DNA of 64,000 nt from Suillus spraguei (taxonomy: Eukaryota > Basidiomycota > Agaricomycetes > Boletales > Suillaceae), in the NCBI GenBank assembly GCA_016800925.1, contig JABCPU010000283.1:24783-88782 (forward strand). Reading direction: 5' to 3'. The notes below the pieces were generated by a model. It had not been told where the DNA came from. It did no database searches and worked only from the letters and a program-made list of their open reading frames with translations. Both the position numbers and the translations under genes were made by a program. Positions within the stretch are counted from its first letter, which is position 1. Every line of letters starts with the position of its first letter. This document shows, in pieces, positions 46,760 through 57,795 of this stretch.

Positions 46760-48229
46760 AATTTGTGGTGTTGTGCAAGTGAGTGGTTGCGGATTGCAGA
46801 CGAGGGCTAATATCCAGCAAAAGCCTGGGATCATTCGGGAGCATCGGGCTTAGAGATTTGTATGAAAACCTTGTTTTAAAATGATAATACTACTATTATT
46901 TTCAAGAGTATGTTGTATACATAGCATTTTTTGTCATAAAAAAGAACAAATAAATAGATATCATCAAAGTACTTTACTAGCCCGCTCTCAATCACAAAAT
47001 CTGACAGTAACAAAATTTTACTGGTGCAACTTGCAAGTCTTCCTAGCCAACTTAACTTGCATTTGACGTCAAATATCACAAGGCAAATATATGTAATGGT
47101 TTTGAAGAGGATAGAGAGTCATGTCACGGAATTTGGTGACTATGTCATTGAAGTTATCGAGAATAACCCTGACATTACATAATTGAGACAAGTCAGTCAA
47201 TCAACCAAGTCAGTATGTACTATCCCTTCCACTGCAATCGGCACTTTCATAAACTCATCTAGCTACTTAAACACAAAATTCTTAGCATAGATACAATTTT
47301 CTCTCTAATAAAAATTACTATGAGGTCGAACGACCATGTTTGAAGCAGAATTGAGGGAGATAATTGAAAGTGCCGGAGTCACACAGAAATGTCACCTGCC
47401 GATATGTGTCTTGACGGCGTTTCAATACACCATTTTGGAAGTGCCCACTGCCGACTTCACACTGTTTGTTTTCGTCGACTTTGCGCTAATCCAACTCTTG
47501 TGATCAATGTCCTGCAATGTATAATAATACATCTAGCTGTCCCATTGCCTCAATATCATTATTGAATTTACATAGACAGCTCATCCATAATATATTACTT
47601 ATACAACTTGAATGTGCACAATGATGGTCATTACATCCCCCTCAAAAATTACAACTGTGGCACTAATGATCATGTTTGCACTTGAGTAGTAGACATACTA
47701 TCCAGTGTCAACTAAGTAGCAAATAGTACTTGCTCGCTCACGCTGAATGCTGACTGAACTTGCGCTCTTGCTTAGCTGCTGAGCTCGCTTTGAAACTGGG
47801 TCCGGTTTTCTAGGAAATTCAGAGAACCAAGAACCAGACCCAAAAAATGTCAAAACATACCTTCAGTACAAATACTCGAGGGCCCACCTTGGACTTCGAC
47901 TTTTCGCCCCATTTGCATCGTTGGTGCGAACTATATATATATATAATTAAATACACACCATGTAGTGAATTGCATACTTCAAAAATTTCATATTAGTTGG
48001 TGGTGGCGTCAGTGAACGGAGTTGCAAAACCGAGGCGGGAGTTGCCAGTGTCGAACACGGTGCAGAAGCGCTGGAGGAATATATAGCCAGAAATTCAGAG
48101 AATCATGAGTCAGTGCGTCTGCCAATGCTTTTAACAACGAGATATATAGCATTGTCAGCACCATCAATCACAGAGTTGAGAGAACGAGGGCAGATTTGCG
48201 CGTTATGGATGAACAATGAGCATGAACAA
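46760..48229. other. AT-rich intergenic interval, no recognised gene
   Basis: Short frames only (60-70 codons), with no motif. A TATATATATATA run is at 47931-47943. Nothing supports a gene. Confidence 0.4.
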
Positions 48230-48790
48230 ACGAGTGCAGGCAAGTGCATGAGTCCAAGTGAGTGCAGATGAGTCCAAAGACCAGGCAAGTCCAAGTGAGT
48301 GCAGATAATACAGATGAGTCCCAATGAGTCCAGGCAAGTACAGACGAATCAAAATGAGTCCAGCCGAGTATAGACAAGTCCCAATGAGTCCAGGGAAGTA
48401 CAGACGAATCCAAACGACACAGGCGTGTCACTAGCACATTAATTTCAGTTGTGTGGTCAAGCTAGATATTGAAAATTTTATAGCTTACCTTATTGCTCAA
48501 CAATCGGTTCGAACAGATTCAAGAATGAGAGCGGCTGAACAATGAATGAGCGTGAACAAGTATGAATAAATGGGTGTGAACAAGCACGGATGGACGAGCG
48601 TGAATGAATGAGCATGAATGAGCGCAGATGAATGAACACAAAAAATAAGTCCAAACGAGCATGGACGAACAACAAGCACGAATGAACGACTATAGACAAA
48701 TCCAGGAAAAATGACTGTGGAGTCTTGGACAAGTACAAACGAATGCAGGCAAGACAAGCCCAAACGAGTGTAGGCGAGCCCAGACAAATC
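48230..48790 (+). repeat. Degenerate minisatellite (GAGTCCAxnnGAGTnCAGnC type)
   Basis: 48240-48420 repeats words of 10-11 bp such as GAGTCCAAGTG, GAGTCCAGGCA and AGTACAGACGA. 48545-48700 repeats GAATGAGCGTGAACAAG-like words. The long minus-strand frame across it (Trp/Thr/His/Asp/Ser repeats) is a by-product of the repeat and not a gene. Confidence 0.75.
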
Positions 48791-48798
48791 CAACCGAG

Positions 48799-49014
48799 TG
48801 TTACAGTTGTACGTGCCCCTATTCATTTCCCCCTATCTTCTTACTTGTATATCATGTCACATGACTCTGACTCATATGCTCAACGCATCTGTACAATACA
48901 TGCCTTCCTTATTAGGATATGCAGTTACATTCTCACAGTTACCTGGTCTGTGCGCACATATTTGCCTATATAAGCACAGTGTACTTGTAGTAGATTCTTT
49001 ACTTTAATCTTACC
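48799..49014 (+). repeat. L4 LTR 5' fragment with TATA box
   Basis: Begins TGTTACAGTTGTACGTGCCCC and keeps U3 through CCTATATAAGCACAGTGTAC to TTTACTTTAATCTTACC, then departs from L4. Only the first 216 bp are present, so it is truncated or recombined just past the likely transcription start. Confidence 0.78.
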
Positions 49015-49257
49015 ACTAAAACTGTCAAGGATTCACGTTCACAAGTTGCAACTACATACATTGATAGATCATTTTAATTCTAAAGGGTCATTCACAACTA
49101 TACCAATAGCACTCTGAGCCTCTGAGGTCCAACAATAAGGGTGAAACCGAATATCAGAAACATCGTGAGAAAGTCTGAAGCTTCAGTGCGGAGGTGCAAA
49201 GGAGCTGGGAAGTGCTCAATTTGACAATGTGGCACCCAGTTCTGACCTAGGTGGAAG

Positions 49258-49450
49258 TTTAGTGAGAAGAAACCGAAATGTTAGGGGGTATAAATTTATT
49301 GAGATCTGATGGCACCGACTGTTTCAGAATGCCATAATTTATCATCTTGGGATGACATGTGCTAATCTGACATCTATGTCCACTCACCTTGAGAAAACAT
49401 GCACCACATATCATACATAAATCAAGGTTTCTTTTAAATTCATTTTTGAA
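49258..49450 (-). repeat. Inverted copy of part of dispersed repeat B
   Basis: The reverse complement matches 5165-5365: GAATTTAAAAGnAACCTTGATTTATGTATGATATG, ATTTCnGTTTCTTCTCAC. Similarity ends near 49258 and 49450. Confidence 0.75.
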
Positions 49451-49683
49451 AATAAGAAAAACATGGTCCTGGCAGTCAAATACAAGGCAGTCACCTCAGC
49501 AGTTTATGGGTTCCAATACCTAGTTCTATTCCTCTATGTCAAGGGTGAACATCATCTTGATGATTATAGTCATAGTTTACCATAGGTTGTATGTTCTTAG
49601 TTACAGATCAGAGATATGGGTAGCATCATTAAGTGATATGAGTAGTGAAATTAAGAGGACAAGCCTGTGTTCAAATGGAGCCT

Positions 49684-50100
49684 AATTTATATTCCATAAA
49701 CAGTAAATGACTGACTTTGACTGACATTTGACTGACCTTGACGGATATCAGACTGACTTTCACCAGCAAACTTACCATCCATGAAATAAGTCGTGTATTC
49801 TCTGATGAATATAAATTGTAAAAATGAAAATGAAAATGATACATATACATTGTACAGGGCATTGAAGAAAAATGCTAACATTTTGTACAATTTACGGTCA
49901 ACAATACAATTGAATATCATCTGGGCGAAGATAACTGTCAGTTTCCTACTCACATAGTGCGAGTGCGAGTATGCTGAGTAAAGACCCAATTGATTATTGA
50001 TAAAAATCCTTTGTCTATCTACACATTGGAAAGCTGTATGTATAAAATCAAGTAGATTTATTAGCCTTTTATTCCATTTACATACTGTAAGAACGAAATG
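49684..50100 (-). repeat. Inverted copy of the 12250-12806 terminal repeat
   Basis: The reverse complement follows 12275-12806 with small gaps, including AATAAAAGGCTAATAAATCTAC, CATACAGCTTTCC and GGTAAGTTTGCTGGTGAAAGTCAG. It has fewer 21-bp units than the 12594-12772 array. The unknown gene that precedes this repeat at 7768-12245 is not next to this copy. Confidence 0.72.
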
Positions 50101-51728
50101 ATTTCCAATTGATGTTGACGCCTTGTGTGAGCTCCACAGGAGCCCCTATGATGCTCCGCTTTCAATTGTTTCGCTTCCTCAACCCCTTTGTTGTTCCACG
50201 GTTGGAAACTGAGATTGACCATGGGCACACCAGGTTCATCGAAGTGCAAATTCCACAGATGGGGGAGATTCATTGTCTTCCTCATATCACTTTCTCTCTC
50301 AATCCAGCATGCTCCAGTTGGACTGTCAATAGAAGACAGTTTCTGCTACTACCTGCATGTGAATCAGTGATGACGTTTGGTCAACTGTATACTGCGCTGT
50401 CCAATAGGCTATTAGAGCATTGTGGTTGACAACAAATGAGGAGAGAGTCAGCAAACGTAGTTTACAATTTGTTATGACTGGAATGAATAAAGAATAACTG
50501 TCCACAGGCGAGCGGGGCGCTTGTACTAAGTTAAGAACGAAACAAAAAATGACATTGTGATGACAGCCTTTTCCCCACAGAGATCATGATACAACGCACA
50601 CACCTGGAATCCTTCAATCAGCATGATGAAAATTTTAACCAGCATGTTATCACTCACCTCCTGTCTATGGTCTGCTGCAAAGACTGCAAGAGTGTGGCAG
50701 AGAAGTTTTTCCGTCGTCGTTTTCTGCTGCATTGAGTTATGAAATATCAATGTCGCCAGCAGGATTCAACAAAGTAAATTATAGTGTGAACCTCAAATCT
50801 CCATATATGCAATGTGGACTACAATAACATGAAAAGAGTTGAGTTTGGTCCAAGTTGAGTTTGAAGTTGGCCTGACTAACGATACGTATGTTCCTTGTTT
50901 TGAATTGAGGTCGTGGAAATAGCCATTTCGGATATCTCCAGCAGAGTCTAATTCTCCCATTCACTACTTCACATCCAAACCTTACTTTACAGGCTTTATT
51001 TTTCCATCCTCTCGTCACGTTAATGGTAGTCTTAGTATAGTCTTAATATAGTTTTGATGTTATTGTGATCCTTGCTTAGGGTGTAGCATTAATATCAATG
51101 TTATTTGTAGTCCCTGCTCCATGAAAACAACAAGTCCGTCGTTATGGATTTGTGTTCACACCAAATTGTGAGTCCAAATGCAACCACTCTGGCACTATGA
51201 AACTAACTATTATGTGTCATCCTGTCAGCGATTGATGCGCGCCTGATCGGCATCGTGCCCTGCTACTTGAATACACGTGGCGGTAAGCTCATTTGCCCCT
51301 GTTTAAATTCCTCCAATGAGTCATGACCAGCCCGCTCTAAGTCTATTCAACGTGCACTGTGTCATATCATGCTATCGTTTATCATGCACTATCAAATCAT
51401 ACAGCTACTTTTATAGTATGTACAAGATCCAAGTAACGATTTATTATCCACCAAAGTCCTACCAAGTAAGTTAGTACAGTAACAATCATGAATTCGCTGA
51501 CCACTCACCTTGTTCATCGGTTTAAGTATCAATTCAGATGTTCCCCACAGCATTGACACAGCATGGCAAAGTCTCTTTGTGAGCATCTGCAATGATATTT
51601 AGGTGGGTATCATATGCGCTGCTGCATATTTGTGCGCCAAAGTCGCTGTAGGCTAGAAAGGGGCCCTCATACCCCGCAGGCACCGGGAAGTAACCTCAAA
51701 TTTTCATTTAGTAAACTCGATCACAATC
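50101..51728. other. Low-information interval; small frames at 50109-50429 (+) and 50526-50750, 51392-51592 (-)
   Basis: The plus-strand frame 50109-50429 (106 codons) looks protein-like (IDHGHTRFIEVQIPQMGEIH) but has no family signature. The two minus frames share an L-C-H-A/T-x-x-x-x pattern next to a GTGAGTG donor, possibly diverged copies of one exon. None is certain. Confidence 0.3.
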
Positions 51729-51990
51729 TTGCCCTACAAAAAATATGTGTTTGATGATCCCAGGCACATAGGGGTAAAGAGCCTTTTGTTGGGCGACGAG
51801 TCACACAAAAACTCGGAAGGTAGTTACCTTCATCATATCAAATCTCATTTGATTTTTTCACTACCCCCCTCCACAGGTATGCACCAAAATAGCATCATAT
51901 CTAGAGCAGGGCCAACGCCTCTGCCCTGAGAGTCTTCCCTGGTGGCTTTGTCGCACTATTGGTTGACGCTGACAATGCAATGCAAGTCCA
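51729..51990 (+). pseudogene. areA-type GATA factor N-terminal (DUF1752-like) fragment, copy 1
   Basis: An exon ending SHKNSE at about 51820 is followed by an intron (GTAGTTACC...CCTCCACAG) and an exon from 51877: VCTKIASYLEQGQRL, then a damaged PWWL. In the related copy at 54193 the text is GQRLENLS. R-L-E-N-L-S-W-R is the signature of the fungal areA GATA-like N-terminal motif. Here a short insertion and further changes destroy the LENLSW part. Only about 60 codons remain and no GATA zinc finger was seen. Confidence 0.5.
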
Positions 51991-52350
51991 AATTTGAACA
52001 CGGTATGTTTTTTTCTCTTTCTGATGAGCTCAACATCTCACTCAGTTGGCATCGCTGTTCTGAAGCAGAACGAAGTCTCAAGAATCTACCTTTCATCTCA
52101 CAGTTCCCACATACTGCACCTCCCAAACTCCAAATTCCGTACTCCACTTCACTGCCTCACTGTAGTACAAGTTGGAAGACCTCATAAAATGCAAGTATTT
52201 ACGTCTGTACAACTACCATATCCATTTAGCTTCAGACTTGAATATTGATTTTGATACTTTACTCTAGATTCGGATATTGAATTCGAGCATCTGCACGACT
52301 TCTCTACCTCTACAATTAACATCATCTCCTGTCCTCGCTCACTACACAAA

Positions 52351-53174
52351 ATGGTTGAAGGCGCAACATATGCATTGGTTTGTACAGCTAGCTTAATCTT
52401 CTCTCTCCTTGCGAATCAAGCTTGACATCTTTCGTTCAGGGAATGCCGAAGCCTGAAGAGACATCAGTTTGGAGCATGGATATTGATCTGGATATCATAA
52501 CCGTTCATGCAGTTTGACTACCTACCTTATTTTTTGCCGTCTAATTTCTCTTCAGAAGATTCCTTCCATACTGGAGGAAAGATCAGACGGTTGTATGGAC
52601 ATTGATGGGGACGTAGTAATGGTATCCTCACCTCTGTACTCTTGTGACTCAGTTGAATATCATTCGCTACAGAAAATACTTGAGCCCAAGTCCGAGGACG
52701 AATCAGATGGATGTATGGACATTGATGGAGACGTTGTAATGGTATTTTTCCTTCCCTCTACTCTTGTGATTCAGTTGAATATCATTCGCTACAGAAAGTA
52801 CTTGAGCCCGAGGATGAGGACAAATCAGATGGATGTATGGACATTGATGGAGACGTTGTAATGGTATTTTTCCTTCCCTCTACTCTTGTGATTCAGTTAA
52901 ATATCATTCGCTACAGAAAATACTTGAGCCCAAGGACGAATCGGACGGATGTATAGATGATGGGGACGTTGTAATGGTATTTTCACCTCTCTCTACTCTT
53001 CTGATTCAGTTGAATACCATTTGCTACAGGAAATACTTGAGCCTGAGGACGAGTCAGACGGATGCATGAACGTTGATGCGGACATCGCCAAGGTCAGCCC
53101 ATCTTTATTTCACTCCCTTCAATTTACGTTCTTGGCAGGAGAACATGAACATGTTTATTGAACAGGCGGTATAA
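52351..53174 (+). CDS. Small acidic protein (150 aa) encoded by tandemly duplicated phase-0 exons
   Basis: Eight exons: 52351-52377, 52440-52502, 52556-52621, 52673-52741, 52795-52863, 52917-52976, 53030-53092 and 53139-53174 (stop TAA). Every exon length is a multiple of three, every intron is phase 0, and the frame is open throughout. Introns are 46-62 nt, mostly 53. Exons 3-7 repeat a unit of about 122 bp (exon plus intron), and exon 2 is a diverged member. Each exon encodes about 20-23 residues ending E-(S)-D-G-C-M-D-I-D-G-D-V-V-M. The product is very acidic; no known domain. The repeated introns are nearly identical, so the expansion is recent. Exon 1 and exon 8 are single-copy. Splice sites were read by eye; donors are GTATTT, GTATCC, GTTCAT and GTCAGC. 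Confidence 0.6.
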
Positions 53175-53561
53175 AGCGCCATCGACGAAGGCAATTAAAT
53201 GAACCGTGAGTCTTACATATAATATAGCAAGGAGAACTGACATCTCATTGCACAATAATTTATATTCTAGTCAGTGTCCAGCTCTGTACTTGTCCCAACT
53301 CATCTATACGAATATCACATACCACAGCCCACTCCAATATTTACCCAGTTAGTTTCCGCTCCTGATATTCACCCCACTCATCACTTTTGTTGCCTCATGT
53401 TAATCGTTCATACCAGTATAATTCAACTCCATCTCTCGTATCGTGTCAAGATGTTACAATACTTATTTGTGTGTGCCTGTGATTGGTGTAAGATTCTGTG
53501 GGATGAGTGAAAATAATCCATGGTATGTTAGAGGAGGGTGGAGATAATTGTAGGTAAGTGA
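53175..53561. other. Interval after the exon-array gene, no recognised gene
   Basis: An 80-codon plus frame at 53274-53510 starts just after a CTAG acceptor and could be a further exon of the preceding gene or a chance frame. No motif. Confidence 0.3.
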
Positions 53562-53858
53562 CTATACTAGGCCAGCTTTTAACAATCTCTCCCGCCTGTT
53601 CCTCAAACGTCTTTCCTCCTGCTCCCTGTCATCTGCGGCCCTTTCCTTCCCTGTGAATGCCCTCTTGGTGGCGGGAAGTTCTACAATTTCTGCCTGATCT
53701 TCCTCATCCATGGCCCTGTCCTTTCCTATGAGCGCCCTCCTGGCGGCGGTTTCTATAATCTCCACATCATACTCTCTCGCCCTCTTTTCTGGGATTGTCA
53801 ATGGCTCTCTCTCAACAGTGTCAACTCTTGCCCTCCATCTTTCCTGGTTGCTGGTCAA
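53562..53858 (-). other. Highly charged minus-strand ORF with an internal duplication
   Basis: 98 codons, mostly Arg, Glu, Asp and Ala. A block of about 24 residues occurs twice: VEIIETAARRALIGKDRA and AEIVELPATKRAFTGKERA. It is predicted helical or coiled-coil. The first codon is TTG in an open frame, so the true start is unclear. It stands between the two areA-like fragments and could be part of that gene's tail. Confidence 0.35.
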
Positions 53859-54099
53859 CGCCCAAGCCTGCCAAACCCTTCCATTGTACTCTTATACATA
53901 TTGTATCGCTGGATTATCTACAGAATACACATCTATAGTTAATTCATGTTTAATTATAAAAAATATGTATTAAGATCTCAGCACTGTATCAGCCCCAGGC
54001 TGAGCACAGCGCAGCGCCCCGCTCAGTGGTCACCTGTATGACTGTGCGAAGTCTCAGGCATAATTTTTTATTCCTTATGTCCTGTTGCTTTTCATGACC

Positions 54100-54300
54100 T
54101 TGAGCTACACCGAGTCACCCACAAAAACTCAGAAGGTAGTTACCTTGATCATATTTAATCTCATTTGACCTTTTCACTAACCCCTTCCATAGGTATGCAC
54201 CAAAATGGCATCGTATTTTGAGCAGGGCCAACGCCTCGAGAATCTTTCCTTGGTGGCTTTGGCACTTGCAAAACTTAATGGCCGACATATACTACCGTCG
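54100..54300 (+). pseudogene. areA-type GATA factor N-terminal fragment, copy 2
   Basis: An exon piece THKNSE before a GTAGTTACC donor (54137) and an intron ending CCATAG at 54192 precede KMASYFEQGQRLENLS. An extra T then shifts the frame; without it the text would read LSWWLWHLQNLMAD, matching the conserved region. The L5 repeat begins at 54311. Upstream and downstream exons are not visible. Confidence 0.55.
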
Positions 54301-54310
54301 CTATTACCTT

Positions 54311-54535
54311 CTATCAAGATATGTTCCTCTTATCTATCATTACATACTTATCATACACATTTTATCCACGTTCATATTTTCATTCTCAGTTCAAACGATC
54401 CTCTAATATCCAGCGTCCATAGAATTCTTTTCCCTCAGTCTTTCCAACTAAGACTGAGGTGAGCTACTTACTACGACTTGAACATCATACTTAGTACTAA
54501 CGATGTATAGTTCTCACTCTCTCATTTCTAGTCCG
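54311..54535 (+). repeat. L5 dispersed repeat, copy 2 (225 bp)
   Basis: Near-identical to 44875-45099. It lies a few bases after the areA-like fragment and about 50 bp before the poly-T tract of the LINE. Confidence 0.8.
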
Positions 54536-54753
54536 AGCCTCTTCAGATCTTCACAGGTTATGAGCCCTGGCTCAGACTAGGACTTTTTTTTTTTTTTGAA
54601 TCCTTGTTTATTGTCCGTTGGGGCTAAGCCCTATGTTGGACATCTCCTACATGTATGTACCTTGGTATTTACTCTATATATCTTGTCTTGGTAGCGTCTT
54701 GACAATGGTTCCGGTGTGGGCGGGAACTGTGATGCCTGTGAGGAGGCAAGCGG

Positions 54754-55730
54754 TTATGTTTGGGTTTGGTTTCGTTCTATTATTCTCTCCTTTCCTCTTT
54801 TTCCTTGGGGGGGGGTAACATCTCCGAAAGTCTGCTCGAAGTGTCTTGTACGTGCGATGTATTTCAGGGTCGTTCTCATTCCTTGAGTATCATTGAGCAA
54901 GTGCTTGATATTGTATTTGCGCGGGCCTACTTCGAGATGCATGGCGTCTCTCTGTCTGGTGAAGGTGGGGCATACTAGTAGGAAATGATGTACTGTTTCC
55001 TTGTGCGCATTGCAGTTTTCGCACTTGGCTGATTGGCTCTTCGATATCCGGTGTAGGTGTTTGTTGAGCGCTATATGACCCATTCTGAGCCGAAAGAGAA
55101 GCGAGCTGTGCTTCCTTGGTAACGATGCAGTTTTTGCGGCAAATTTGTTGGAAGGAGCTGACTGGTCTATGGTGCGCAGGGCGGTGAACCTTGGTGAGTT
55201 GTTTGCTATTTCCATTGCCTCATCCTTTATTCTGCGGTGGTATGTCTGTTTGATCGCTGACTTACTACGTGGCAGTTCCTTGGTTTCGCTGTGTTTTGTT
55301 AGCAAGGATTTCGGGAGTTCGTTCATTCCCGAGGATTTCCCTCTCGCTGCCTCTTTCACCTGCTTGTCCGCTGCTTCATTGCCCGGGATGCCCTTATGCC
55401 CTGGCGTCCACCTGATGATGAGTTTCCTTCCATCATTGGCTGGGATGACCCTGCGTAGGTCATCGTGGAACATGTCCATCAGGTAGTGTCCCGGTTGTGA
55501 ACGGAAGGCTGATGTTGCGTGGATGGCTGCCTGATTGTCTACCCCCAGTGACATAGTACCCCCCTTTCTCCTCCCTCTTCTTTTAGAAGCTGAACCGCCA
55601 GAATCATTCCCACAAGCTCTCCTTCATACACCGTGTGCTCCGTGTCCTTGCCCAGGTAGAATCTCTGACTCTTAATCACTTCTTCGCCTCGCATGATCAC
55701 TGCTGCTGCCCCCACTCCTCCTTCGATCAA
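54754..55730 (-). pseudogene. LINE RNase H domain and C-terminal zinc motif
   Basis: Two frames, 55730-55539 and 55554-54754, meet at a frameshift. The first has IEGGVGAAAVI and YEGELVGMILAVQLL (the RNase H Glu). The second has SLGVDNQAAIHA (Asp) and WTPGHKGIPGNEAADKQ (His, Asp). CENCNAHKETVHHFLLVCP near the end is the C-x2-C..H..C zinc motif found after RNase H in such elements. The first Asp of the RNase H lies just upstream of 55730. Confidence 0.85.
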
Positions 55731-55897
55731 AGATCCGTCTGAGTATGCTCTTATGTCTTCTTCCGCCGATAAGTCTTCATCCGCTGCTCTCTCTGGTTTG
55801 TCTGCGATGTGTGTTTCGGTGTCTGGGGTCCACTTTGGATAGTGTCTGACCAGCCTAATCTTCTCTGTGGTGTCGGGGTCTATCTGGTACTCGTACG

Positions 55898-57653
55898 TCA
55901 GTTTGTGCAGTGGAGACGGGTGTCGTTTTCTCCCCTTGAATTCCCTTTTGCATCGAACATGTACGCTGACCTGATGTCCTTTGCTAGTGGGTGAGTGTCT
56001 GGGAGTGTTGCCATGCGGAGTGTCGCCCTTAGGCAGATTTTGCGGAGTGTCTGTTGAAATGGTAAGATGTTAGCGTGCACATCTAACATATCATTGGAAG
56101 TTGATCTTAGTCCTCCTGTTATTAGGGTCATGGCCATGCGCTGAACTCTCGACATCTGTGTGGCAAAGCCTTTTGGTCCCCTGCCCCCTCTCTGTTTCCC
56201 TCTCCCTTTTGCAACGAGGCCTGAGCACCAGACGTCTGCTGCGTAAAGCATTTTTGGCAGTATGACTCCTTCATACAGCCATTTCATCGCCCTTCCATGC
56301 ATTCCTTTTGTCGGTCGGATCACCCTCATACATGCTAGTGCATACTTTGTTCCTTTTGCAAGTGCGTAGGCTGTGTGTTCCTCGAAGTTGAGGTTCTCGT
56401 CTACGATCATGCCCAGGAACTTGTGTGATTTCGACGGTTGAATGGTGCAATTGCGGATGGTGATAGCTGGGCGGCATTCTGGTGTGGTCTTGTGTGGGTT
56501 CTGTTCATCCGGTATGCGCCTCCTTGATAGACATATTAGTGCTGTTTTCTCAAGTTCGAACTCAGTGTGGTGCCGTTCACTCCATTCTAACGCTCCTCCC
56601 CTTTTCTCCATCATGTGTCTGAGCTTTTCATTCGATTCCTCATATGATTTCGCTCTGGCTGCTAACACGACATCATCGAGGAAGCCCAGGCTCAGTTCTC
56701 CTTTGCGTGGGTTGGGGTTAGCGACTTCCAGTACATCTGAGTTGTAGAAAATGAACGCTATTGGGGACAATGGACATCCTTGATCGAGTCCATCTGGGAC
56801 CTTGAAGAGTTTCAATTGGTAGTTGTCAAAGAAGAGATGGGTGGTTCTATTTTTGAGTCTTCTTCTGTACCATTCAATGTACTGCGTTGGTATCCCTTTT
56901 CTTTTCAGAATGTGCAGGAGTCTGTTCGTAACTACACTTGGGAATGCCACTTTTACATCAAGGAATAGTAGTGAGACGTGATCGTCTTTCGATGCCCAAG
57001 TGTCTGTTATGAATTTCGTTAACATGTGGAGTGGTCTACCGTCGATCTGCCTGGCTGTCCGCCGAAGTGCGTTGCTGGTAATAGGCCGTGTTGTTCTGCA
57101 ATGTACGTGAGATCATCTGCTACACAGGAGGATAGAAGCTTAGCCATGGTATCCAGGAGTGTTATTGGTCTATACGCTTTTGGCACACTGTAGTCTGGCC
57201 TTCCAGGTTTTCTTAACACTATCGTTGATGAGCACTTCCATTCGTTCGGGTAGATTTTCAGTGTGAATGTAGCTCGGAAGATTGGTGCCATGTGAGGTAC
57301 TATTAGATCCGCGCACTTGGTAAAGACTATGTTGCGAATTCCGTTCAGGCCTGGGGCTTTATGAGGAGCTAGTTTGGCTATTGCGCGGTAGATTTGCTGG
57401 TCCGTTATGGGCTTGAAATCGCATATTGGGGGTCATAGTTGAAGTCTGGGTCTACTGAGTCGTTTTCCACCGGTGATCTGAAAAAGACGTTATATAACAG
57501 TTCGCTTTTTCGAGTGTTATCCTGTGTTACACCATTTTGGCCGTCAGCCTGTTGGTCTTGTAACATTTTTATTCTGGTGTGGATTTGGTCAGTTGGTGTA
57601 CTAGCTGCGTACTTATGAAAGGTCCAGATCCCCTTTGGTGTTAGCAATTCCAT
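55898..57653 (-). pseudogene. LINE reverse transcriptase
   Basis: The frame 57025-55898 has VSLLFLDVKVAFPSV (motif A), GLDQGCPLSPIAF (motif B) and ELSLGFLDDVVLAA (motif C, catalytic DD intact). The preceding part lies in two shifted frames, 57653-57405 and 57291-57019, the latter with AYRPITLLDTMAKLL and THFGGQPGRSTVD, the early RT motifs. The 3' part of the frame is the thumb region. At least two frameshifts are needed to join them. The frame ends at 55898 before RNase H. Confidence 0.88.
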
Positions 57654-57795
57654 CCATTCGTTCCAGTGGTCTGTCTTTGCTTGTTTGATGTTCTCCGCAA
57701 GTTTGTTTCGCGCCGCTCTGTATTCCTCATGTACTGGGTCATTCTGTCTCGCTAGGTGTTTTCTTGAGTCTCTAGCTAGTTTCCTTACCCCTTTT

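Noticed and set aside
48168..48437. Minus frame of 89 codons rich in Trp, Thr, His and Ser
   Set aside because: It is a translation of the 10-11 bp minisatellite.
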